Shown: positions 43,569 to 49,129 of the stretch, one piece after another | Layout of the letters: each line of letters begins with the position of its first letter | Position numbering within the stretch: the stretch's first letter is position 1 | NCBI GenBank assembly: GCA_963771715.1 | Contig: CAVYUQ010000023.1 | Coordinates: 62,001-126,000, forward strand | Reading direction: 5' to 3' | From: JACVRW01 sp963771715 | GTDB lineage: Bacteria; Actinomycetota; Thermoleophilia; Solirubrobacterales; Thermoleophilaceae | Length of the DNA stretch: 64,000 nucleotides | Notes under the pieces: generated by a model | What the model was told of the DNA's origin: nothing | Seen by the model: only the letters and a program-made list of their open reading frames with translations | Database searches by the model: none | Translations under genes and position numbers: made by a program

Positions 43569-43941
43569 CGAGCTGCTCCTCCTCCACGCGGCCGTCCGCG
43601 ATCCGCCATACCCGCACCACCGGCTCGTTCTCCAGCGAGATGATCAGGTAGCGCCAGTGCGGGTAGGTGGCCAGGTTGATGTCGGTCTGCGACGGCTCGG
43701 CAGGGCTGCGCGGGTGCGAGTGGTAGATCCCGACCTCGAAGCCCTCGTCGTCCAGCTCGTTCGCGGCGAACAGGCTCTTGTGGTCGAGCTCGTATCCGTA
43801 GGGCGACCTGCGCGGGTTCTCCGCGCGGAAGACGGCCTCCACGACACCGTCCCTCCCGCTCAGGTATCCGCAGCACTCGTTGGGCGCATCCTCGCGCGCG
43901 TGCATGATCAGCTCGTCCCAGTGCGCCCGCGAGATCCTCAC
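43555..43941 (-). CDS. mec: JAMM/M67 metallopeptidase, Mec-like
   Basis: A 128-residue JAB1/MPN+ domain. The zinc motif is complete: Glu in APNECCGYLSG, then IYHSHPRSPAEPSQTD (HxH-x7-S-x2-D). In mycobacteria Mec releases cysteine from the CysO-cysteine adduct; related QbsD trims C-terminal extensions of sulfur carriers. CysO, CysM and a MoeZ-like E1 are encoded within 5 kb, which supports the same job here. The GTG at 43941 has TAGCCT 7 nt upstream and no ribosome site. First gene of a pair with the DUF2007 protein. Confidence 0.86.
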   Translation of the reverse strand: MRISRAHWDELIMHAREDAPNECCGYLSGRDGVVEAVFRAENPRRSPYGYELDHKSLFAANELDDEGFEVGIYHSHPRSPAEPSQTDINLATYPHWRYLIISLENEPVVRVWRIADGRVEEEQLDVDG

Positions 43942-43948
43942 GAGGTGA

Positions 43949-43958
43949 AGGCTAGTCT
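43949..43958. promoter_or_regulatory. overlapping bidirectional -10 elements
   Basis: On the minus strand TAGCCT (43954 to 43949) ends 7 nt before the GTG of mec. On the plus strand TAGTCT (43953-43958) ends 7 nt before the ATG of the ferritin-like gene. The two share the central TA, so one symmetric element serves both leaderless genes. Confidence 0.6.
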
Positions 43959-43965
43959 GCGGCCG

Positions 43966-44514
43966 ATGGCGCCCTTCCTCACGCGCCGCGAGGCGCTCGG
44001 CGGCGCCGCGGCAACGCTCGTCCTCGCCTCCTGCGGCGGGGGCGACCCGCCCCCGTCGACCGGGCCGCGGCCCGGCTCCGGCGCTGCGCTGCTCGGCTCC
44101 CTGCTCGCACTCGAGCACGCGGTGGTGGCGGCGTACGCGACCTGCGAGGAGGTGCTGAGCGGCGACGCGCTTCGCAACACCCGCGCGATCGCCGCTCAGG
44201 AGCGCGAGCACGTGACCCGGCTCCAAGACCTGATCCGCGACCTCGGCGGCGACCCGCCGGCCGGCCGCAGCGCCGCCGAGTACGCGCGGACGTTCCCGCG
44301 GCTGCGAGAGCCCGGGGACGCGCTCGCATTTGCCGAGGACCTGGAGCAGCGCCAGGTGCGCGCCTACCTCGAGGCGCTCACCGAACTGCCCGACCTGGGG
44401 CTGCGCAGCGCCGCCGCCGAGATCGGGGCCGACGAGGGCGCGCAGCTGGCGGCCGTGCGCGTGCTCCAGGGGCTGCCGGCGGCCCAGGGCCCGTTCGTGA
44501 CGGGGGCGCTCTGA
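43966..44514 (+). CDS. Tat-exported ferritin-like lipoprotein, DUF4439-like
   Basis: A 182-residue protein. The N-terminus TRREALGGAAATLVLASCGG combines a twin-arginine motif with a lipobox ending at Cys23, so it should cross by Tat and be lipid-anchored outside. The mature part is a four-helix ferritin-like bundle (LLALEHAVVAAYATCEEVLS, AAQEREHVTRLQDLIRDLGG) with metal-ligand-like Glu and ExxH. The ATG is 7 nt after TAGTCT. It overlaps the next ferritin-like gene (TGATG), and tatA follows. Confidence 0.82.
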   Translation: MAPFLTRREALGGAAATLVLASCGGGDPPPSTGPRPGSGAALLGSLLALEHAVVAAYATCEEVLSGDALRNTRAIAAQEREHVTRLQDLIRDLGGDPPAGRSAAEYARTFPRLREPGDALAFAEDLEQRQVRAYLEALTELPDLGLRSAAAEIGADEGAQLAAVRVLQGLPAAQGPFVTGAL

Positions 44515-44933
44515 TGGCCGAGCGATCTGACGTGGACATCCTCGAGGACCTGCTGGCGCTCGAGAACCGGCTGATCTCGGCTTACGAGGCCGCGCTGCGG
44601 CGCGAGGCGATCGACGTGGCGCTCGGCGAGACGCTGCGCGACCACGAGCAGGAGCACGCGCGGGCGATCGAGGCGGCCCTTCGGCACGCGGGCCGGCGCT
44701 CGCCGCGGGCTAGCGTGCCGGCGCCGGATCTGACCGCGGCGCTCCGCAGCCGAGCGTCGTTCGCGCGCTACGCGCTGGAGCTCGAGGCGCGGGCGCTCGA
44801 CGCCTACTCCGAGGCCGCCGCCGCGATCCGGAACTCGCGGCTGCGCCAGCCGATCGGGTCGATCATGGCCTGCGAGGCCGCCCACCGGGTCGCGCTCCGC
44901 GAGGCCGTGGGCGAGCGCACGCTGGTCGATTAG
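44514..44933 (+). CDS. cytosolic ferritin-like protein
   Basis: A 139-residue helical bundle similar to the preceding protein but without a signal peptide: ILEDLLALENRLISAYEAAL, LRDHEQEHARAIEAALRHAG, then YALELEARALDAYSEAAAAI and IMACEAAHRVALREAVGE. Glu/His pairs (ExxH twice) suggest a di-metal site. It starts in a TGATG overlap with the exported homologue. It might be retained in the cytosol or co-exported with its partner as a hitchhiker; both are inference. Confidence 0.78.
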   Translation: MAERSDVDILEDLLALENRLISAYEAALRREAIDVALGETLRDHEQEHARAIEAALRHAGRRSPRASVPAPDLTAALRSRASFARYALELEARALDAYSEAAAAIRNSRLRQPIGSIMACEAAHRVALREAVGERTLVD

Positions 44934-44953
44934 CCCAGCGCCCGTCCGTGCCC

Positions 44954-44959
44954 TAACCT
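44954..44959 (+). promoter_or_regulatory. -10 element of tatA
   Basis: TAACCT lies 9 nt before the tatA ATG, with GGAGAGG between; a short leader with a ribosome site is possible. Confidence 0.4.
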
Positions 44960-44968
44960 TGGAGAGGC

Positions 44969-45169
44969 ATGGGCTTCATCTCCGCACCCGGCCCGCTCGA
45001 GCTGATGGTGATCCTGGTGGTCGCGCTGATCGTGCTCGGGCCGCAGAAGCTGCCGGAGGCGGCCCGCTCGATCGGCAGGGGAATGCGTGAGCTGAAGGAG
45101 TCGCTCACCGCCGACGACGACGAGCGCGACGCGTACGACTACGAGACGCCGAGCGAGACCAAGAGCTAG
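44969..45169 (+). CDS. tatA: Sec-independent translocase TatA/TatB-type protein
   Basis: A 66-residue protein: short N-terminus, membrane helix (LELMVILVVALIVLGPQKLP) with the FGPxKLP-type hinge (LGPQKLP), amphipathic helix (EAARSIGRGMRELKESLTAD) and an acidic tail. It forms the Tat pore with TatC, which is not in the window. Hinge and length fit TatA or TatB. Its position right after a Tat-lipoprotein gene suggests a locally dedicated component. GGAGAGG lies 1-2 nt before the ATG. Confidence 0.9.
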   Translation: MGFISAPGPLELMVILVVALIVLGPQKLPEAARSIGRGMRELKESLTADDDERDAYDYETPSETKS

Positions 45170-45183
45170 CTCGCCGGGCTCAG

Positions 45184-45230
45184 TCGAGTGTCGACTTACT
45201 GGCCCTACGCGGGAGTTAATCGACACTCGA
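45184..45230. repeat. 11-bp perfect inverted repeat between tatA and cysM
   Basis: TCGAGTGTCGA (45184-45194) and TCGACACTCGA (45220-45230) flank a 25-bp loop that adds a weak TTA/TAA pairing. It lies between convergent tatA and cysM. No T-tract is present. It may be a bidirectional transcript end or a REP-like element; the long loop is unusual for a terminator. Confidence 0.5.
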
Positions 45231-45246
45231 GTTCTTGGCGCGGCCG

Positions 45247-46224
45247 CTACCAGAACGAGCCGCGCTCGAGCACGCCCTCTTCCTCGAGCTGCTCGACTGA
45301 CTTGTTGTAGACGCCCGAGCTGAGGTACTTCCAGCCGTCGTCCGGCGCGACGAACACGACGTTGCCCTCGTCGAGCTGGTTCGCCACCCGCACGCAGATC
45401 GAGGCGATCGCGCCGGTGGAGACGCCCACGAAGATGCCCTCCTCGTCGAGAAGCTTCTTGGTCCACACGACGGCGTCGCGGTTCGAGACGAAGATCTTTC
45501 TGTCGAGCAGGGAGAGGTCGATGATCGGCGGGATGTAGCCGTCCTCGAGCGAGCGCAGGCCCTGGACGAGCTCGCCCTGGAGCGGCTCGGCCGCCACGAT
45601 CAGCGTGTCCGGGTCCTCCTCCTTGAAGCGGCGCGCGTTGCCCATCAGCGTGCCGCCGGTGCCGAGGCCGGCCACGAACGCGGCCACGGTGTCGAGCTCC
45701 TCGAGGATCTCGACCGCGGTGCCGTGGTAGTGCGCGTCCGGGTTCGCCTGGTTGCCGTACTGGTAGGGCATGTAGTAGCTCGAGTCGGCCGCGGCCATCT
45801 CGAGGGCCATCGCCACGGCGCCGTTCGAGCCCTGCTCGCCGGGCGAATAGACGATCTCCGCGCCGTACATCTTGAGCAGCTGGGTGCGCTCGGCGGTCAC
45901 GTTGTCCGGCATGACCACCTTGAGCGGGTAGCCCTTGCGGCGGCAGATCATGCCGAGCGAGATGCCGGTGTTGCCGGAGGTCGGCTCGAGGATCGTCTGG
46001 CCAGGCGCGATCTGGCCCTCCTCCTCGGCGCGCTCGATCATCGAGCGGGCCACGCGGTCCTTCACCGAGCCGGTCGGGTTGTAGCTCTCCAGCTTGGCGT
46101 AGATGCGCACGCCCGGCTTCGGGCTGAGCCGCCGAAGCTCGACGAGCGGCGTGTTGCCGATCGCCTGGACGATGTCGCCGTACTTCCCACCGCACGGCCT
46201 GTTGTCGAGGCGCGGATCCAGCAC
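45247..46224 (-). CDS. cysM: PLP-dependent cysteine synthase, CysM type
   Basis: Makes cysteine from an activated serine and a sulfur donor. The 325-residue protein has YGDIVQAIGNTPLVELRRLS, the PLP Lys in NPTGSVKDRVA, TSGNTGISLGMICRRKGY, and GLGTGGTLMGNARRF. Presence of cysO, mec and a MoeZ-type E1 nearby argues for the O-phosphoserine/CysO-thiocarboxylate enzyme rather than sulfide-dependent CysK. The GTG at 46224 lies 7 nt after TACACT, so longer in-frame starts (ATG 46311) would precede the promoter. It shares a 17-bp promoter core with the moeZ-like operon. Confidence 0.9.
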   Translation of the reverse strand: MLDPRLDNRPCGGKYGDIVQAIGNTPLVELRRLSPKPGVRIYAKLESYNPTGSVKDRVARSMIERAEEEGQIAPGQTILEPTSGNTGISLGMICRRKGYPLKVVMPDNVTAERTQLLKMYGAEIVYSPGEQGSNGAVAMALEMAAADSSYYMPYQYGNQANPDAHYHGTAVEILEELDTVAAFVAGLGTGGTLMGNARRFKEEDPDTLIVAAEPLQGELVQGLRSLEDGYIPPIIDLSLLDRKIFVSNRDAVVWTKKLLDEEGIFVGVSTGAIASICVRVANQLDEGNVVFVAPDDGWKYLSSGVYNKSVEQLEEEGVLERGSFW

Positions 46225-46238
46225 TTCAGAAAGTGTAG
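46225..46238 (-). promoter_or_regulatory. cysM promoter with palindrome shared with the moeZ-like operon
   Basis: The minus strand reads CTACACTTTCTGAAGTG ending at the GTG start. The -10 TACACT is 7 nt before the GTG; CACTT and AAGTG form a 4-bp-spaced palindrome covering -10 and the start. The identical 17-mer precedes the moeZ leader. Confidence 0.7.
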
Positions 46239-46293
46239 TACCAGGGTCCCCCCGGGGCGCGTGACTTCGCCGGTCAACGGGAACTTCCTCAAG

Positions 46294-46560
46294 ATGAGGC
46301 CAGCCGTCCATCTAGTCCTGCTCGCCCTTGTCGCGCTCCTGGTTCCCCTAAGCATCGGCTTCGTCGTCTGGACGGGCGACGACAACTGCGGCGATGTCGG
46401 CACGGAGCCGTCATTCCATTGCAGCGAGTTTGCCGAGACGCTCGGTTTGGTCCTCCTGTACGGATCGTTGCTCTTGGGCGCGGCCCTGCTGATCTACGGG
46501 GTCTTTCGGCTGGTCCGCTGGACCGCGCAGCTGCCGCGAAAGACTCCCGACTCGAGCTGA
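46294..46560 (+). CDS. small two-helix membrane protein
   Basis: An 88-residue protein with two predicted membrane helices (VHLVLLALVALLVPLSIGFV and GLVLLYGSLLLGAALLIYGV) joined by an acidic loop with two Cys (NCGDVGTEPSFHCSE) that could form a disulfide outside. Codon use is less GC-biased than neighbours. Divergent from cysM and convergent with the cupin gene. Not recognised; the reading frame is supported mainly by hydropathy. Confidence 0.6.
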   Translation: MRPAVHLVLLALVALLVPLSIGFVVWTGDDNCGDVGTEPSFHCSEFAETLGLVLLYGSLLLGAALLIYGVFRLVRWTAQLPRKTPDSS

Positions 46561-46566
46561 CCGACG

Positions 46567-46929
46567 TCACCCGGTCAGGACCGTGTCCTCGTGCGAGTAC
46601 GGCGGGGCGCAGCAGCAGAGCAGCTTGAGCGGCTCGCTGCCGGTGTTCCAGAGCTTGTGGCGGGTGCCCGGCGGGATCACGACCGTGTCGCCGGCGGCGA
46701 CCTCGGTCTCCTCGTCGCCCAGCCGCACGCGGCCGCTTCCGTGCGTGAAGAAGTAGATCTCCTCGGAGGCGCAGTGGTAGTGCTCCTCGGTCTCGGCGCC
46801 GGGCGGCACCGTGGCCTCGGCGAGGCTCTGGTTCTGGGAGTTGCCGGTCGGGATGCCCGCGAGCTCGCGGATCTCGGAGCCGTCCTTGGTCACGAACGCC
46901 GCGACGCTCTGAAGCTTCTCGATCCGCAT
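46567..46929 (-). CDS. cupin domain protein
   Basis: A 120-residue single-domain cupin. Motif 1 (PPGAETEEHYHCASEEIYFF) supplies His, His and Glu, and motif 2 (VIPPGTRHKLWNTG) the third His, so a metal site is intact. Could be a thiol dioxygenase-like enzyme or a binding protein; the CCC near the C-terminus (LKLLCCCAPPY) is unusual. Last gene of the moeZ-cysO-GNAT operon, 3 bp after the GNAT gene, so a role in sulfur or amino acid handling is possible. Confidence 0.88.
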   Translation of the reverse strand: MRIEKLQSVAAFVTKDGSEIRELAGIPTGNSQNQSLAEATVPPGAETEEHYHCASEEIYFFTHGSGRVRLGDEETEVAAGDTVVIPPGTRHKLWNTGSEPLKLLCCCAPPYSHEDTVLTG

Positions 46930-46932
46930 CGG

Positions 46933-47424
46933 TCAGAGGCTACGGCGGTAGCGCACCTCGAGCAGGCCCGCCCAGGCCTCCTCGGTCTTCTCCGCTCCGT
47001 CGCGCGTGAAGCCGGCGCTCTCGTAGAAGGCGTTGGCGCGCTCGTTCGCCGCGAACGACCAGACCGTGGCCTCGGTGCAGCCGCGCTCTCGAAGCGAGTC
47101 GAGCGCGGCGGCCATCAGCATGCGCCCGACACCCATCCGCCAGCGGCCGGCGGCCACGAACAGACTGCGGACCTCGCCCACCGAGGCTTCGGCGTCCTCG
47201 TCGCGGCTCTCGCCGCAGGCGCTGAACCCGACCAGCTCGCCATCGTCGTCCGCCATCAGGATCGAGACCGCGCCATCCTCGATCAGCGCGTACCAGCGCT
47301 CGGGGTCGGGCTCGGGGAACTGGTGTCCCGGCGGGAGCAGCTCGGCAAACGCCGCGCGGGCCGACTCGTCCCACACGCGCGCCCAGGCCGCCTCGTCGCG
47401 CCGCTCGGCGCGCCGGACGATCAG
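46933..47424 (-). CDS. GNAT family acetyltransferase in the cysO operon, probable CTG start
   Basis: Acetyl-CoA-dependent N-acetyltransferase of 163 residues: first strand IVRRAERRDEAAWARVW, VGEVRSLFVAAGRWRMGVGR (acetyl-CoA loop), TVWSFAANERANAFYESAGF. The first strand and helix lie upstream of the only ATG/GTG candidate (GTG at 47376), whereas a CTG at 47422-47424 overlaps the cysO stop as CTGA, the same 4-bp arrangement used by many genes here. Serine or cysteine acetylation would fit the context but is not shown. Confidence 0.82.
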   Translation of the reverse strand: MIVRRAERRDEAAWARVWDESARAAFAELLPPGHQFPEPDPERWYALIEDGAVSILMADDDGELVGFSACGESRDEDAEASVGEVRSLFVAAGRWRMGVGRMLMAAALDSLRERGCTEATVWSFAANERANAFYESAGFTRDGAEKTEEAWAGLLEVRYRRSL

Positions 47425-47699
47425 CGGCTGCCGCCGGCCATCGCCGGCAGGATCACGATCGTGTCGCTGTCCGAGACGCTCGTGTCGAGGCCGTGGAGCA
47501 CCCGGACGTCCTCGTCGTTCAAATAGACGTTCACGTAGCGGTTCAGCTCGCCGTCCTCGGAGAAGAGCTGCGACTCGGTCGCGGGATGCTGCGAGGCCAG
47601 CGAGCGCAGGACCTCGCCCACGTCCTCTCCCGAGGCCTCGACCTCCTTGGCGCCGCCGACTGAGCCCCGGAGCACCGGGGGGATCTTGATCGTGCTCAT
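47421..47699 (-). CDS. cysO: CysO-like ThiS/MoaD sulfur carrier
   Basis: A 92-residue ubiquitin-fold protein (MSTIKIPPVLRGSVGGAKEV, LNRYVNVYLNDEDVRVLHGL) that carries sulfur as a C-terminal thiocarboxylate for cysteine synthesis. It ends ILPAMAGGSR: the diglycine is followed by Ser-Arg, so the free GG tail needed for activation must be exposed by proteolysis. QbsE-type carriers with such tails are trimmed by JAMM peptidases, and one is encoded 3.5 kb away. Lies 15 bp after the E1 gene. Confidence 0.9.
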   Translation of the reverse strand: MSTIKIPPVLRGSVGGAKEVEASGEDVGEVLRSLASQHPATESQLFSEDGELNRYVNVYLNDEDVRVLHGLDTSVSDSDTIVILPAMAGGSR

Positions 47700-47714
47700 G
47701 AAAGCTTCAGCAGA

Positions 47715-48899
47715 CTAGCCAGCGCCCGCGCAGAACGCCTCGTAGTCCGGGAACACGCCCATCTCCTCGTCGGAGATCGCATCCGGCTCGCGGGAGCAGA
47801 TCGGGCAGTCCGGGTCGCGGCGGACCTTCAGCTCGGTGAAGGTCGTGCCGAGCGCGTCGTAGAGCAGCAGGCGGCCGGCCATCGTGTCGCCGGCGCCCGT
47901 GATCAGCTTGATCACCTCGACCGACTGGAGCAGCCCCATCACGCCCGGCAGCACGCCGAGCACGCCCGCGGCGCCGCACGAAGGCGCAAGCTCGGCCGGC
48001 GGCGGCGTCGGGTAGAGGCAGCGGTAGCACGGGCCCTCGTACGGATGGAAGACCGACAGCTGGCCCTCGAAGCCGAGGATCGAGGCCGACACCACGGGCG
48101 TCTGCGTGCGGACGCTCGCGTCGTTCAGGAGGTAGCGGGTGGGGAAGTTGTCGAGGCCGTCGACGATCACGTCGTAGCCGTCGATGATCTCCATGATGTT
48201 GTCGGCGCCGAGCCGCACGGGGTACTTATCGACGTTCACGTCCGGGTTGATCTCGTGGATCGCGATCTCCGCCGAATCGACCTTCGGCACGCCGATGCGC
48301 TCGTTCGAGTGCGCCACCTGGCGCTGGAGGTTCGACAGGTCAACCACGTCGTTGTCCACGACGCCGAGAGTGCCCACGCCCGCGGCGGCCAGGTAGAGCG
48401 CGGCCGGCGAGCCGAGCCCGCCGGCGCCGAGCAGCAGCACCTTGGCGTCGAGCAGCTTCATCTGGCCCTCGAGGCCGATCTCCGGCACGAGCAGGTGGCG
48501 CGAGTAGCGCTCGCGCTGCTCCGCGGTGAGCGCGCGCGGGACCTCGACCTCGTAGCCGCGGTCCTTCCAGAGCGTGATGCCGCCGCGCATGGAGGCCACG
48601 TCGTCGTAGCCGAGCAGCTCCTGCATCGTGTGGGCCGCGAGCGCGGAGCGCTGGCCGGAGGCGCAGTAGAGGATCACGCGCTTGGAGCGGTCGGAGACGG
48701 CTCCCTCGATGCGCGACTCGAGGTGCCCGCGCGGCACGTGGACGGCGCCCGGGACGTGGGCCTCCTCGAACTCGTGCTGCTCGCGGACGTCGACGATCAC
48801 GGCACCGTTGCCGTTCTGCTGGAGCTCGAGGACGTCCTTCGGATCGACCTCCTCGATCTGCTCCTTCACCTTGCGAATCAGCTCTGGGCCGGACGCCAT
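47715..48899 (-). CDS. moeZ: rhodanese-E1 fusion, MoeZ/MoeB-like adenylyltransferase-sulfurtransferase
   Basis: Activates the CysO C-terminus by adenylation and transfers sulfur to it. In this 394-residue protein the rhodanese domain comes first (residues ~20-120, active Cys in VILYCASGQRSALA), followed by the E1 domain: QRERYSRHLLVPEIGLEGQM, VLLLGAGGLGSPAALYLAAA, DNDVVDLSNLQRQVAH, catalytic Cys region GPCYRCLYPTPPPAE, and a CPIC zinc pair. Mycobacterial MoeZ has the opposite order, rhodanese last. ATG at 48899 lies 7 nt after a 9-codon leader ORF. Confidence 0.9.
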   Translation of the reverse strand: MASGPELIRKVKEQIEEVDPKDVLELQQNGNGAVIVDVREQHEFEEAHVPGAVHVPRGHLESRIEGAVSDRSKRVILYCASGQRSALAAHTMQELLGYDDVASMRGGITLWKDRGYEVEVPRALTAEQRERYSRHLLVPEIGLEGQMKLLDAKVLLLGAGGLGSPAALYLAAAGVGTLGVVDNDVVDLSNLQRQVAHSNERIGVPKVDSAEIAIHEINPDVNVDKYPVRLGADNIMEIIDGYDVIVDGLDNFPTRYLLNDASVRTQTPVVSASILGFEGQLSVFHPYEGPCYRCLYPTPPPAELAPSCGAAGVLGVLPGVMGLLQSVEVIKLITGAGDTMAGRLLLYDALGTTFTELKVRRDPDCPICSREPDAISDEEMGVFPDYEAFCAGAG

Positions 48900-48906
48900 C
48901 TGCGAT

Positions 48907-48936
48907 TTACCTCAAAACCCGGTCGGGATTCAACAC
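48907..48936 (-). CDS. nine-codon leader peptide before the moeZ-like gene
   Basis: GTG TTG AAT ... AGG TAA encodes MLNPDRVLR. The GTG is 7 nt after the TACACT hexamer, the same spacing as cysM, whose own N-terminus MLDPRLDN is similar. The leader stop is 7 nt before the ATG of the E1 gene. It is either a regulatory leader ORF or the relic of a duplicated cysM-like start. It has no Cys codon, so classic cysteine attenuation is unlikely. Confidence 0.55.
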   Translation of the reverse strand: MLNPDRVLR

Positions 48937-48950
48937 TTCAGAAAGTGTAG
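48937..48950 (-). promoter_or_regulatory. promoter of the moeZ-cysO operon with shared palindrome
   Basis: CTACACTTTCTGAAGTG, identical to the cysM promoter core; here the palindrome extends to ACACTT-TCTG-AAGTGT. TACACT lies 7 nt before the leader GTG. Confidence 0.7.
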
Positions 48951-48966
48951 CGCCGTGGAAAAGCAA

Positions 48967-48990
48967 CCGGGGCGCCATTTGGCGCCCCGG
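48967..48990. terminator. 10-bp perfect hairpin with T-rich tail on the minus strand
   Basis: CCGGGGCGCC and GGCGCCCCGG (10 bp each) around a 4-nt AT loop. On the minus strand it is followed by TTGCTTTT, a good terminator, but no annotated minus-strand gene ends here. It implies a transcript arriving from 49.0-49.1 kb. Confidence 0.6.
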
Positions 48991-49109
48991 CGGAAGACCC
49001 AGACCTAGATTGTGCGGAAGCCCCTGGCAGCACCTCCTGCTTGAAGCCTCACCAGGAGTTTCGTCTTTCGAGCACCGTGCCGATATGGGGTGGAGACCCC
49101 ATTTGTCAA
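48991..49109 (-). ncRNA. candidate small RNA between the histidine kinase and the moeZ operon
   Basis: TTGACA at 49104-49109 on the minus strand is followed after 18 bp by TATCGG (weak -10), then about 80 nt with a possible CTCCTG/CAGGAG stem and G/C-rich closing pairs, then the 10-bp terminator with T-tail at 48967-48990. No ORF is supported. A plus-strand alternative exists: a GGGGT/ACCCC hairpin at 49086-49102 followed by TTGTC. Strand and identity are uncertain, and it was not recognised as a known RNA family. Confidence 0.35.
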
Positions 49110-49129
49110 TTCGGGGCCGCTTCCGATCC

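Noticed and set aside
46225..46311. Upstream ATG for cysM at 46311
   Set aside because: It lies upstream of the TACACT promoter element, and the extra residues have no family match.
48991..49109. SRP RNA, 6S RNA or a known riboswitch in the kinase-moeZ gap
   Set aside because: None of the conserved cores I can recall (for example the SRP GGAAG/AGCAG loop pair) is present on either strand.
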